A DNA stretch of 64,000 nucleotides from Ginsengibacter hankyongi. Its GTDB lineage: Bacteria > Bacteroidota > Bacteroidia > Chitinophagales > Chitinophagaceae. The DNA lies in NCBI RefSeq assembly GCF_008710285.1, contig NZ_VYQF01000002.1:558001-622000 (forward strand), written 5' to 3'. The notes under the pieces were generated by a model. It saw only the letters and a program-made list of their open reading frames with translations, had not been told where the DNA came from and did not search any database. Positions 16,628 to 25,686 of the stretch are shown here, in pieces (positions within the stretch are counted from its first letter, which is position 1; each line of letters opens with the position of its first letter). Both the position numbers and the translations under genes were made by a program.

Positions 16628-17692
16628 TTAGTTGAAGATAAGCTTTGACTCTATGATCAAATTCTTACCAGGAATTATCTTAAACATTGCACCGTTCGAG
16701 ACCGTATAAGGAACGTTCACGATACATTGACCACCAAATTGTGGATCAACAATTATTTCATTTCCTGGCAAAAGTATGTTAGGAGGCATTATACCGTCCT
16801 GCCAGTTAGAGGAAATATCCCAATTTCCATTGCCAATAAATGTGTAGGTGACAGGAGTAATTGTTTGCCAGACTTTTTTAATTGCGGATGAATCCGCACT
16901 AGCCCCTGCATAAGAAAGACTATAGAATTCCTCAATAGTTCTCAGGACATTGTAATGAGTGACCATTTGCCCATACCTCCCGCCAACAATATGCTCCCCT
17001 GTAAAAAAAGTCAGAATATGATTATTTGATAACGAATTGTCCTCATCAAAAGTTAAAATAAATAAACTATTGTTTGTCAAACAGTATTCAATATATCCAT
17101 CAAGATTGGTCTTTAGCCATTCATCACCTGTAGAAATAGATCCATCATGCATATCATTATAAAGAGTAGGAATTACAAAAGAAACGGTTGGAAGATAACT
17201 ATAGTTTACCGGAAAATCGGTAAATGCCCTGTTTGAAGTTGCAGGAATTCCATTGATAGAGCTCCCTTGCCAGTTTGCCCATGGATTATGTTTTCTTGCA
17301 TAGCCATTGAAAACAGAATCGGTGGAACCAGTATAAGGCAGATTTTCGGAATAACCAATAAAACTGTATGAATTATTGATTAATTCTGCACCAATATTTG
17401 GAGCCGTAAAAGGCAAATTATCTGGAATGTTATCGTCTGTAGCTCCCTGGCTGGAACCGGAAAATAAACTTATATAATTTGGCTGGCTTGGATGAGTTAG
17501 TGAGTAGGATTGTATTAATGAAGCAGTCCGCGAATTATTTAAAAGACTATTTATGTATGGGGCAGCCGGATTACCTACTATAGAGTCAACACTTTGGTTT
17601 TCGAATATTACAATTACTATATGCGTTGGAGGAATTTGTGCGGGAATATTTTGGGGGGCAATAACTAGTAATATCCGGAATAAATGTTTCAT
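16628..17692 (-). CDS. Secreted phosphoesterase-family protein (acid phosphatase/phospholipase C-like)
   Basis: A 354-residue exported protein with a signal-like N terminus (MKHLFRILLVIAPQNIPAQ). The catalytic part matches the PF04185-type phosphoesterase family: HIVIVIFENQSVDSIVG near 24-40 (metal-binding Glu-Asn), SLTHPSQPNYISLFSG near 64-79 (His and the typical P-Q-Y), FVIPTLYNDMHDGS near 172-185 and LFILTFDEDNS near 210. The last 80 residues form a beta-rich module with a YTFIGNGNWDISSNWQDG signature, often appended to secreted Bacteroidota proteins. The protein ends without a recognisable type IX sorting domain. It probably releases phosphate from organic phosphates outside the cytoplasm. 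Monocistronic. Confidence 0.82.
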   Translation of the reverse strand: MKHLFRILLVIAPQNIPAQIPPTHIVIVIFENQSVDSIVGNPAAPYINSLLNNSRTASLIQSYSLTHPSQPNYISLFSGSSQGATDDNIPDNLPFTAPNIGAELINNSYSFIGYSENLPYTGSTDSVFNGYARKHNPWANWQGSSINGIPATSNRAFTDFPVNYSYLPTVSFVIPTLYNDMHDGSISTGDEWLKTNLDGYIEYCLTNNSLFILTFDEDNSLSNNHILTFFTGEHIVGGRYGQMVTHYNVLRTIEEFYSLSYAGASADSSAIKKVWQTITPVTYTFIGNGNWDISSNWQDGIMPPNILLPGNEIIVDPQFGGQCIVNVPYTVSNGAMFKIIPGKNLIIESKLIFN

Positions 17693-17876
17693 TCCCGAAG
17701 CTTTTTTGATAATACAATTATGCTAGTGGAAGTTAATTAAAATTTCTGATCGTTAATTACAGTGATTCATGTTTAAAATATCCGGTCTCAACAAAGCAGG
17801 GCTTAAGGATAATTAAGTGCGTTTTAAGTTTTAAAATGCTTATTGCAAAATAAAAAGGGTGTCCCACGCTTATAAA

Positions 17877-18461
17877 CTATTCATTAATAGTAACAGGAGT
17901 TCCAACAGGTATATAGCTATATAAATCTTTGGCTTCAGTATATTTTAAAGAGACGCAGCCATCAGTCCAGTTTTGATAATAATCAACCGTCCATTCTTCC
18001 TGTGGCCTTGTTGCGTGAATGGCAATACCGCCGCCGATTTTAGCATTGCGGGGAATAATTCCTTCAGCTTTTCTTTCTTTAAATTTCTCAATACTTTGTT
18101 CATTAGGATAATCCAGTAAAAGTTCATATCCCCACTGCGGGTGAATTTTTTTTAAAACCACTTTAAATTTCCCGTCAGGCGTCCTTTTATCTCCTTCCAT
18201 ATATTTATCACGGAGATCGTTGCTACCGAAAACACACGGATAAGTTGCATACCACCCCTGGTCATCATACACTTTCAATTCATAATCTTTTTTGGAAATG
18301 ATTATGTAATAAGGATTTTCTATATAATTTTTCCGGGTAGTTTTTTTTATAGAAATTGCTGAAGTATTGTTCCTGGATTCAATTCTTTTATGTGGGGTAA
18401 AAGAAATAAATAGAAATGAAATTATTATAGCGGAAAACAGAAAGGGTTTACGGTTGTTCAT
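17877..18461 (-). CDS. L,D-transpeptidase (YkuD family)
   Basis: An exported YkuD-domain enzyme of about 194 residues. The start at 18461 gives MNNRKPFLFSAIIISFLFIS, a clean signal or anchor sequence; a start 21 bases upstream is possible. The catalytic motif is GIAIHATRP followed by TDGCVSL, with the His and Cys of the HXnSHGCh-type active site. The substrate-facing strand IIISKKDYELKVYD is also typical. Such enzymes form 3-3 crosslinks in peptidoglycan or attach proteins to it. No partner gene lies beside it. Confidence 0.88.
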   Translation of the reverse strand: MNNRKPFLFSAIIISFLFISFTPHKRIESRNNTSAISIKKTTRKNYIENPYYIIISKKDYELKVYDDQGWYATYPCVFGSNDLRDKYMEGDKRTPDGKFKVVLKKIHPQWGYELLLDYPNEQSIEKFKERKAEGIIPRNAKIGGGIAIHATRPQEEWTVDYYQNWTDGCVSLKYTEAKDLYSYIPVGTPVTINE

Positions 18462-18571
18462 TTTACGGAAAGCTTGCTGCAATTTATTTCAAACGGCAGG
18501 CCATGCAAAATTATTTTGCGCACAATTGAATGATTTAACTTTTTCTTCAACCGGTTAAACCCGAATGCGTA

Positions 18572-19453
18572 TTAATCCCACTGTGCTTCTTCTTTTATCC
18601 GTTGTTTATCTACTCGCTTACTGATAAAAATACTTATCTCATATAGTATAATTAACGGTACTGCTACTATAGTCTGACTGGTCCAGTCGGGAGAAGGAGT
18701 AATAACTGCAGCAACAATTAAAATAATCACATAAGCATATTTGCGATATTGTTTTAAAAAAGATGGTGTTATGATTCCCAGCTTCGAAAGTACATATGCT
18801 AATACAGGCAACTCAAAAGCAATTCCACAGCCTAATATTATATCGGTAAGCGTTTCAATAAAATCGTCTAATGTTGGAAGATACTTGTAAACACCCCCGG
18901 TGCCCAATTGAAAATTGGCCAGGAAATTAAAAGTAAAAGGAGCAAGCAAATAATATCCGAAGGCCGCACCGGCAAAAAAGCACAAAGAAACCCAGCCAAT
19001 ACTTCCCCTTGCATATTGTAATTCTTTGGTTGACAAGGCAGGCTTTACAAAGCGCCAAAGTTCCCAAAACAAGTAAGGAAAAGCAACAATTATTGCCCCC
19101 ATAAATGAAATGGAAATTGCAGACATAAACGGCCCGCTTACGGTACTTCCTAATAACGGTATATCTACTGGTGGCATGCAAAGGGCATCGCCCAAATGGA
19201 GCCTGTGGCCAAGGTTACAAAGTCCTGAGTAGGTTATAAAATCTTTGCTGGCGGGCGCATAAATAATATGATCAAATACCCAGTCAATTTTAAAAAAAAT
19301 AACAACAGCTACAACTACTAATACTATCGCCGACCGTACAATATGCCAGCGTAAAACTTCAAGATGATCCAAAAAGCTCATCTCCGCCTCGGGAGTATCA
19401 GTACCTCTGAATTTTTTGAAAAAAGCTTTTCTTTCTGAAATGGTATTACTCAA
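18572..19453 (-). CDS. tatC: Twin-arginine translocase subunit TatC
   Basis: TatC binds twin-arginine signal peptides and recruits TatA. The 293-residue protein begins with the conserved cytoplasmic stretch MSFLDHLEVLRWHIVRS (about 24-40) and has six hydrophobic helices. Family residues include FELPVLAYVLSKLGIITP near 218-235 and the final helix pair ending YEISIFISKR. A periplasmic loop with two cysteines (GLCNLGHRLHLGDALCMP) is an insertion common in Bacteroidota TatC. No tatA or tatB gene is adjacent. It lies 80 bases downstream of the efflux operon on the same strand. Confidence 0.95.
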   Translation of the reverse strand: MSNTISERKAFFKKFRGTDTPEAEMSFLDHLEVLRWHIVRSAIVLVVVAVVIFFKIDWVFDHIIYAPASKDFITYSGLCNLGHRLHLGDALCMPPVDIPLLGSTVSGPFMSAISISFMGAIIVAFPYLFWELWRFVKPALSTKELQYARGSIGWVSLCFFAGAAFGYYLLAPFTFNFLANFQLGTGGVYKYLPTLDDFIETLTDIILGCGIAFELPVLAYVLSKLGIITPSFLKQYRKYAYVIILIVAAVITPSPDWTSQTIVAVPLIILYEISIFISKRVDKQRIKEEAQWD

Positions 19454-19533
19454 CTCAATTTTGAATTATGAAATGCAAATATAGATGATGGCAATGATTG
19501 AATGTTTTCTTTATAAAAAGTTTAAAGGTTTGG

Positions 19534-21114
19534 TTAATGCATCGCCTCGGCCATATTTACTTTTTTCTTCCTGTTTCCTTTTACTAATAACACAAAAGGA
19601 ACGCATATTAAGAATAATACTCCAAGATAGAGGAATACGTCCATGTAAGATAATACCGCAGCTTGTTTAGTTACACTGTAATCCAGCGCTTTATAAGCAC
19701 TCTGCAGGGCTACATCATGTGTCATTCCTTTTGACATGAATCCTTTTGTCATCATAGAAATTCTTTGTTGCACTACAGGATTATTTTTATCCAGGTGGCT
19801 TACAATATTCATGCGGTGAGACATGTTTTGGGTTGAAAGAAATGTAGTAATGATAGCAACGCCAAATGATCCCCCTAATTGTCTCATCATTCCCGTAAAT
19901 GCAGCTCCCTGGCCAATTTGCTGGCCATATAAGGTAGACAAAGCCAATGTTGTAATGGGTATAAATAACAATCCAAGCCCCATTCCTCTTACAATAAGTA
20001 ACCAGAAAAATGCATCTGCACCTGTATCCGGCGTTAAGATTTTATAAGCCCATAAACTATAGAGAAAAAAAGTGATAAGCCCGCCGGCAACAAGATATTG
20101 TTGCTTTACACCACCCTGCAACAGCTTACCGATGAGTGGCATCATAAATGCTGTGGCAATACCCGAGGGTATCAGCAACATCCCGGACTCCTGCGCAGTC
20201 CATCCCAGTGTAGATTGAGTATATAACGGAATAATGAAAGTTGAGCCATATAATCCAAATCCTAATAAAAATGACATAATAGTGCCAACCCTCAGATTAC
20301 CATTTTTTAAAACCCTTAATTCTACTATTGGATTTTTATACGTGAGTTCCCGCCATATAAAAAAGAAAAATCCAAGAATGGCGGTAACCGTTAGTATTAT
20401 TATGATATTATCATTAAACCAGTCATCATCATGTCCTTTTTCGAGAACGTATTGCAAAGAGCCAACTGCGATTGCCAGCAAAGCAATTCCTAAAAAGTCG
20501 ATATGCTTTCTTAAAGTTTTTGCATAAAATTTTGGACTTCGTACAAACTGCAACGTTAGTAACGTGGCTGCTATGCCAATGGGGATGTTAATGTAAAATA
20601 TGTATGGCCAGCTAAAATGATCGACAATATAACCACCTAATGGCGGGCCCAATGTTGGCCCGATAATTACACCCAATCCATAAATTGCCTGCGCCATGCC
20701 GCGTTTTTCAATAGGATAGCTTTCTGTTATAATTGTTTGAGATGTTACCAATAAAGCGCCACCGCCAACACCCTGCAAAAAACGAAAAATTACCAATTCC
20801 CAAATGCCCGTCGCGTTGCCACATAAAAAAGAAAAAACAGTAAAAATCATTATAGAAGCAGCGAAGTAATTTCTGCGTCCAAACTGTTGAGAAAGCCAGC
20901 TCGTCATTGGCACGATGATTACATTACCGATCGCATAAGCTGTAATAACCCAACCTATTTCTGTAAGCGTTGACCCAAGGTTTCCCTTCATATCAGTTAA
21001 TGCCACGTTTACGATAGTCGTATCAACTATTTCGAGCAATGCACAAAGAATTGCCGTAATAGTAACAATAACACGCCTCGCGCCATATTCTACTAAAGAA
21101 TTTTCTGGTTGCAT
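19534..21114 (-). CDS. DHA2-family (EmrB-type) multidrug efflux MFS transporter
   Basis: A 526-residue major facilitator with about 14 hydrophobic segments, the DHA2/EmrB layout. It has the motif-A region (SWLSQQFGRRNYF), motif C (LGVIIGPTLGPPLGGYIVD near 145-163) and the first-helix motif LEIVDTTIVNVAL. In Gram-negative cells such pumps work with an EmrA-like adaptor and a TolC-like channel, both encoded directly upstream on this strand, 27 and about 1200 bases away. It is the last gene of the tetR-tolC-emrA-emrB operon. Substrates are unknown. Confidence 0.93.
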   Translation of the reverse strand: MQPENSLVEYGARRVIVTITAILCALLEIVDTTIVNVALTDMKGNLGSTLTEIGWVITAYAIGNVIIVPMTSWLSQQFGRRNYFAASIMIFTVFSFLCGNATGIWELVIFRFLQGVGGGALLVTSQTIITESYPIEKRGMAQAIYGLGVIIGPTLGPPLGGYIVDHFSWPYIFYINIPIGIAATLLTLQFVRSPKFYAKTLRKHIDFLGIALLAIAVGSLQYVLEKGHDDDWFNDNIIIILTVTAILGFFFFIWRELTYKNPIVELRVLKNGNLRVGTIMSFLLGFGLYGSTFIIPLYTQSTLGWTAQESGMLLIPSGIATAFMMPLIGKLLQGGVKQQYLVAGGLITFFLYSLWAYKILTPDTGADAFFWLLIVRGMGLGLLFIPITTLALSTLYGQQIGQGAAFTGMMRQLGGSFGVAIITTFLSTQNMSHRMNIVSHLDKNNPVVQQRISMMTKGFMSKGMTHDVALQSAYKALDYSVTKQAAVLSYMDVFLYLGVLFLICVPFVLLVKGNRKKKVNMAEAMH

Positions 21115-21141
21115 GTATAGAAATCTCTCTTTTTAAATAAA

Positions 21142-22284
21142 TTAATTCAGATGAACATCAACACTAACATTCATACCCGCTTTTAGCCTGTTTAACAAAG
21201 TGTCACCTTTGTTTACAAACTCAATTTTTACAGGAAGACGTTGCACAACTTTCACAAAATTTCCGCTTGCATTGTCCGGGGGTAATAAAGCAAATTCAGC
21301 TCCCGTTGCAGGGGAGAATGAAGAAAGCGTTGCTTCAAAATCGTGTTTTGGAAACGCGTCAACGTGTACGGTTACCCGTTGTCCTACTTGCATTTTCTTA
21401 TATTGCGTTTCTTTAAAATTGGCAACCACCCATATACTGGTATTATGAACAATGCTGAATACAGGCTGACCGGCTTGCAGAAACTGGCCTTCCTGCACAT
21501 TCACTTTTGACACTTTTCCATCTTCGGCTGCGGTAATAATTGTATAAGATAAATTGAGTTTGGCATCTTCAACTTCCACTTCACGCTGCTTAACGGTAGA
21601 TTGTGCAACGCCAATTTGTTCTGCTGTTGCATTACTTTGCGAAGCAACAACACTGGTTTGCGTAGATGCCTGTTTTTTCTGCTGTTGCAAAATTTGTAAT
21701 TGCTTTTCTGCAGTTTCTTTAGCGGCAAGCGCCTGCTCGTATTGTTGCTGGGTTATAGAATGATCCTGTATAAGATTGGCATACCGGTTAAAATCCTGTG
21801 TGGTCCTCGTAACAGCTATTTCCGCTGCAGCAATTTGAGCATCAACCGTAGAAACACCAGCCCTTGAACTTGCAATACCCGAACGGGCCGCATTGGTATT
21901 GGCGCGTGCTGCATCTACATTGCTTTTCGCTGTAGCCAGCGCCGCCTCTGCTTTATCTAAGTCTAATTTATAATCGCGGTCATCGAGTATTAGCAGCGTG
22001 TCGCCCTTGTGAACGTCCTGGTTATCTTTCACCCTTACTTCCTTTACATATCCCGCAACACGGGGTATTACAGGGCTTATATCTGCCTGCACCTGTGCGT
22101 CATCTGTTTCTTCGTGATGCATAGCATAGGTATATTTTGATATTCCAAACCATCCCCCGCCCAGTATCATTACAATAAGGATGATCAGGAAAACTTTGCT
22201 TTTTTTCTTAGGCTCGGCTTTACCATTCGGTTCGTCCGTTAATGAATCTGCCGGGATTATTTTCTCGTTGTCTTTCGATTCCAT
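21142..22284 (-). CDS. HlyD/EmrA-family membrane fusion protein
   Basis: A 380-residue periplasmic adaptor. A single transmembrane helix (about 29-47, VFLIILIVMILGGGWFGIS) is followed by a biotinyl-lipoyl half (VIPRVAGYVKEVRVKDNQDV), a long alanine-rich coiled-coil hairpin (about 105-235), the second lipoyl half (GKVSKVNVQEGQFLQAGQPV) and a beta-barrel domain ending YQ-free at INVSVDVHLN. It would bridge the EmrB-type pump and the TolC-like channel. It lies 24 bases after tolC and 27 bases before the MFS gene. Confidence 0.93.
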   Translation of the reverse strand: MESKDNEKIIPADSLTDEPNGKAEPKKKSKVFLIILIVMILGGGWFGISKYTYAMHHEETDDAQVQADISPVIPRVAGYVKEVRVKDNQDVHKGDTLLILDDRDYKLDLDKAEAALATAKSNVDAARANTNAARSGIASSRAGVSTVDAQIAAAEIAVTRTTQDFNRYANLIQDHSITQQQYEQALAAKETAEKQLQILQQQKKQASTQTSVVASQSNATAEQIGVAQSTVKQREVEVEDAKLNLSYTIITAAEDGKVSKVNVQEGQFLQAGQPVFSIVHNTSIWVVANFKETQYKKMQVGQRVTVHVDAFPKHDFEATLSSFSPATGAEFALLPPDNASGNFVKVVQRLPVKIEFVNKGDTLLNRLKAGMNVSVDVHLN

Positions 22285-22308
22285 AAAAAATTTATTTATA
22301 CGCTTGTT

Positions 22309-23658
22309 TTATTTATTATTAATTAAACCTGATGTTTCCAATAACTTGTCATAAGCTAATAACACATCTGCTTTAGCAACGGCAAGGCTTATTTCCGATT
22401 GCAAGAGCGATACGTTCGCGTCCAGCAAATCAGAAGTATTTACAAGGTTATTATCATATTTATTTTTGGTGATTCTATAATTCTCCGTTGCCTGCGCAAC
22501 TGCCTTTTGATATACTTCTGTTTTTTTCTGGCTCAAAAGAATGTTTTCGTAATCCTTGTTTACCTGCAATCTTACATCATCATCAAGTTGGGCCTGCCCC
22601 GCAGAAATCTCTTTTTCCCGTGCCTGAGCCTGAACAATTTTAGCTTTCGTTTTCCATAACGATCCCAAATCATACTTAACCCCCACGCCAAAAGTTATTG
22701 CATTGGTGATGGTTATAAAATGCGGGATATCCGCAGCAACATAACCACCGGTTAACGCAATGGATGGATACATTTCTGCTTTAGCCGCTGCAATGCCCGT
22801 TGATGCTGCCTTTTCACGAAACGACAAAGCAAGAATATCTTTCCTGTTTTGGAGAGCAAGTTGCTCATACTCTTCTAAATTTTTAAGGGAAACAGGCTTT
22901 TCGAAACTTGACGAATCAATAACTATTTGGGTTTGCTCCGGAAGACCAAGCATGAGATTCATATTCACATTGGCAATCTTCTGGTTATTTTCGGCATCTA
23001 AAACGGACAGTTCTATGTTGGAAGATTGTAACTGAGCTTTTAATAGGTCGTTACGTGCAAGCAGGCCATTTTGCTCCAGCCTGGATAAAACAGAATCACG
23101 ATGTAGAGATTGAAGCAAATTTTGTTTAACCACATTTACTGTAACACTTGCTTTATAAAGATTGGTATAAGCATTAATAGTATTTAATATAACGGCTTCT
23201 TTATTACCTTCCCCATCCAACGTAACGGCTTCCTGCAGGTATTTCGCGGATTCAATTCCATAACGTATTCTTCCTCCGGCATAAATTGGAAGTGAAACAT
23301 TGAACATGCCATACATTGCTTGGCTTATTTTTGAAGAAGAACCACCGCCTGTACTGTCGGATCCGCCGCCAAAAGCTTTCGTTTTAAGTGAAACTGTTGG
23401 AGTAGTTAACCGTAAATAAGAACCACTTACACTTGCACTGGGAAGTTTATTATCCTCAGCTTCTCTCACAGCGCCTGTGGCCTCTTCTATGCGGGCTTCA
23501 GAACTCTTTAATTGTTTACTGTTTTTTATACTTAAGTCTATCGCCTCCTGTAAAGAAAGATATTTGGCATTCGTTGTATCCTGTGCATGCGACAACACCG
23601 GGATTAAAAATGCCAATAAAAAAATAGAGCCGGTTAAAAAAATTTTTAATTGTTTCAC
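22309..23658 (-). CDS. TolC-family outer membrane efflux protein
   Basis: A 449-residue outer membrane channel with a signal peptide (about 1-25, ending SHAQ). Two repeats of the outer-membrane-efflux fold are visible: the first begins LSLQEAIDLSIKNSKQLKSSEARI, the second contains RKDILALSFREKAASTGIAAAKAEMYPSI-type helices (split here to its hallmark AEMYPSIALTGGY). It would form the exit duct for the EmrAB-like pump. It follows tetR by 25 bases and precedes the adaptor by 24, which supports one operon. Confidence 0.92.
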   Translation of the reverse strand: MKQLKIFLTGSIFLLAFLIPVLSHAQDTTNAKYLSLQEAIDLSIKNSKQLKSSEARIEEATGAVREAEDNKLPSASVSGSYLRLTTPTVSLKTKAFGGGSDSTGGGSSSKISQAMYGMFNVSLPIYAGGRIRYGIESAKYLQEAVTLDGEGNKEAVILNTINAYTNLYKASVTVNVVKQNLLQSLHRDSVLSRLEQNGLLARNDLLKAQLQSSNIELSVLDAENNQKIANVNMNLMLGLPEQTQIVIDSSSFEKPVSLKNLEEYEQLALQNRKDILALSFREKAASTGIAAAKAEMYPSIALTGGYVAADIPHFITITNAITFGVGVKYDLGSLWKTKAKIVQAQAREKEISAGQAQLDDDVRLQVNKDYENILLSQKKTEVYQKAVAQATENYRITKNKYDNNLVNTSDLLDANVSLLQSEISLAVAKADVLLAYDKLLETSGLINNK

Positions 23659-23683
23659 GAAAAAAATATTTTAAAATTCCTGT

Positions 23684-24313
23684 TTAAATTGTTTGATTAT
23701 TTTTTCTCAAGACGTGTGAGCGCATTAATTGTTTTAAATGCTCACTTATTCTTTCTTTCAATTTTTTACTTTGGTAAGGATTAAAGTCCTTATTTTTTTG
23801 AAGAATTTTCCTGCACATTATTTCAGATGAAAGTAAATGATTGATAGTGCCGATAATACTTGCTATAGTAAGTTCCGGATCGATCGTATTGAACTCTCCG
23901 GATTCAATACCCTCCTGGATAATTTTTCTAACGGAAACAAAATTTCTCAGCAAAATTTCACTTATAGCATTCTTCATTTGAGGCCGGCGCTCCAGGGAAA
24001 GTTCGCGGTGAAGCAAATGATGAAACTGCGGGCTCTGGAACATTTTATCTACATAATTGTCAATAACAATAAATAATTTTTCCAATTGAGTAAGCGACCT
24101 GTTGTTCACCAATTCTGCAAAAACTCCTTTTAAAAAAGCAGCTTTATGTTCCACCAGTTTTTCAAAAAGTTTTTCTTTTGATCCAAAATAGTAGCTGATC
24201 ATCGCGGGGTTTACATCCGCATCCGCGGCAATTTCCCTTACCGAGGTTCCTTCGAAACCCTTTTGACCAAAGAGTTTCATTGCCGTTGATAATATAGCTT
24301 CCTTCTTGTCCAT
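23684..24313 (-). CDS. TetR/AcrR-family repressor of the adjacent efflux operon
   Basis: A 209-residue regulator with an N-terminal helix-turn-helix (AMKLFGQKGFEGTSVREIA, then VNPAMISYYFGSKEKLF, about 10-50) and an all-helical ligand-binding domain. It is the first gene of a tetR-tolC-emrA-emrB operon with gaps of 24-27 bases. A 14-base inverted repeat lies 20 bases upstream of its start, consistent with self-repression and drug-induced release. The inducing ligand is unknown. Confidence 0.92.
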   Translation of the reverse strand: MDKKEAILSTAMKLFGQKGFEGTSVREIAADADVNPAMISYYFGSKEKLFEKLVEHKAAFLKGVFAELVNNRSLTQLEKLFIVIDNYVDKMFQSPQFHHLLHRELSLERRPQMKNAISEILLRNFVSVRKIIQEGIESGEFNTIDPELTIASIIGTINHLLSSEIMCRKILQKNKDFNPYQSKKLKERISEHLKQLMRSHVLRKNNQTI

Positions 24314-24333
24314 TTTTAAAAAAGAGGGCGAAG

Positions 24334-24367
24334 TTAAACACTTGTTTGAAATTAAACAAACGTTTAA
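24334..24367. promoter_or_regulatory. Inverted-repeat operator for the TetR regulator
   Basis: TTAAACACTTGTTT and AAACAAACGTTTAA form an inverted repeat with 12 of 14 positions matching around a six-base centre. It sits 20 bases upstream of the tetR start, where a self-repressing TetR dimer would bind. The assignment rests on symmetry and position only. Confidence 0.7.
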
Positions 24368-24421
24368 TTAATTTTTTTTCCAGCATTGTAAATAAACTGG
24401 ACCGCAACTATAAATTTTTAT

Positions 24422-24455
24422 AAAAAAAAGGTATTGCTGGATACCAGGCAATACC
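24422..24455 (-). terminator. Rho-independent terminator of osmC
   Basis: On the minus strand the hairpin GGTATTGC...GCAATACC, with an inner CTGG/CCAG stem, is followed by eight T residues. It lies 27 bases after the osmC stop codon. It is one of the few textbook intrinsic terminators in the window. Confidence 0.85.
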
Positions 24456-24482
24456 GTACAATAAATGATTGTTTTAAAATGG

Positions 24483-24902
24483 TCAGCTAAGCGTAGCTTC
24501 CATAGAAATTTCAATATTTGAATTCAGTGATTTTGAAATAGGACAATTTTCTTTTGCATCTTTTGCACACTCGTCAAATTTTTCCTTACTGATTCCGGGA
24601 ATTTTTGCTTTTACCGTCAGGTGCGATTTTGTAATTGCTCCATCTCCTAATGTAATATCGCATTTTGTTTCAATTGTATCAGCCGTAAAACCTGCTGCAT
24701 TTAATACAAAACTTAATTTCATAGAGAAGCAGCCAGCGTGCGCTGCGGCTATTAACTCTTCGGGATTTGTTCCGTCTTTCGCCTCACCAAACCTTGTTGC
24801 ATAGGTAAAAGGAACATCATTTAGAAACTTTGTTTCTGTAGATATTTTCCCATTTCCATCTTTACCTGTTCCATGCCATTCGGCGTTTGCATATTTACTC
24901 AT
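24483..24902 (-). CDS. OsmC-family peroxiredoxin
   Basis: A 139-residue OsmC/Ohr-type thiol peroxidase. The two reactive cysteines are C58 (AAAHAGCFSMKLS) and C120 (KENCPISKSL), and the start MSKYANAEWHGTGKDG is typical of the OsmC branch. It reduces organic hydroperoxides and is often stress-induced. The gene stands alone, is followed by a strong terminator and is read away from lptC. Assignment to OsmC over Ohr rests on the amino-terminal pattern. Confidence 0.93.
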   Translation of the reverse strand: MSKYANAEWHGTGKDGNGKISTETKFLNDVPFTYATRFGEAKDGTNPEELIAAAHAGCFSMKLSFVLNAAGFTADTIETKCDITLGDGAITKSHLTVKAKIPGISKEKFDECAKDAKENCPISKSLNSNIEISMEATLS

Positions 24903-25092
24903 AATTTGATTTTTTTGATGATATATAATTATTGGGTTTACATTTTATTGATGATCGATTTTATTATTAACTTTTTTTACTTCGCCAACATAAAATACTT
25001 AATGGGAATCCTCTTTTTCCGGTCTCGTACATTCCACAAAATATTTTTACTAAAACAGCTTAAATCCAGGTTGGTTTAAAGGGTCACAAAAA

Positions 25093-25668
25093 TTATTCCG
25101 GGAACTCGGCGGAGCTTACTCTGACTCTGCCCCTGCCATTAATGATATGCCAGCTTTTAAAATCCTGGGGGGCATCAAGTCCATCTCCATCTATAATCTG
25201 CGAGGGAGTGCGTATCCTCACAGGTTTATCTGTATAAAATTCCTTTCCCGTTTTTGACCTATCCCAATATAATTCATTGCAATAAAGTGTATCGCCTTTT
25301 GTATTAAAAACTACTACACTGTCTCTTAAATAAACTTTGCTTTCTGTTTCCATATATCTGCCATAATGCGCATCCAGCTTGCTTTCTATACGTAAACTAT
25401 CATCATAAAAATCCGCATGTAAAGTTTTTGTAAATTCTATGTAAGGAACGGCTTCCTCGTGCCGCAGCATATAAGGAGCCACCAATTTTGCTTTGGTTTT
25501 ATTGCCCAGGCTGTAGATAATATTAACCTGTTTAGCTTCTTCAACACCAATTTTTTTTTCGGTAAACTGGTTTAATTCCTTTAATGAATTTTCGCAGGAA
25601 ACAATAAAAAAGCAGCTCATTATAAAAGCTGCCGTTTTTAAAAATTTATGGTGAATGCTATAATTCAT
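25093..25668 (-). CDS. lptC: LptC-family lipopolysaccharide-transport lipoprotein
   Basis: A 191-residue envelope protein. A signal peptide ends in FFIVSC, with C25 as the probable lipid anchor, unlike the transmembrane anchor of enterobacterial LptC. The body matches the LptC/OstA-like beta-jellyroll (LVAPYMLRHEEAVPYIEF, LDAHYGRYMETESKVYLRD, YTDKPVRIRTPSQIIDGDGL). It would pass lipopolysaccharide from LptB2FG to LptA. In many Bacteroidota lptC follows coaX and an outer membrane protein gene, as here (18-base gap). The lipoprotein form is normal for this phylum. Confidence 0.87.
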   Translation of the reverse strand: MNYSIHHKFLKTAAFIMSCFFIVSCENSLKELNQFTEKKIGVEEAKQVNIIYSLGNKTKAKLVAPYMLRHEEAVPYIEFTKTLHADFYDDSLRIESKLDAHYGRYMETESKVYLRDSVVVFNTKGDTLYCNELYWDRSKTGKEFYTDKPVRIRTPSQIIDGDGLDAPQDFKSWHIINGRGRVRVSSAEFPE

Positions 25669-25686
25669 TTTTCATTTTACGAAAAA

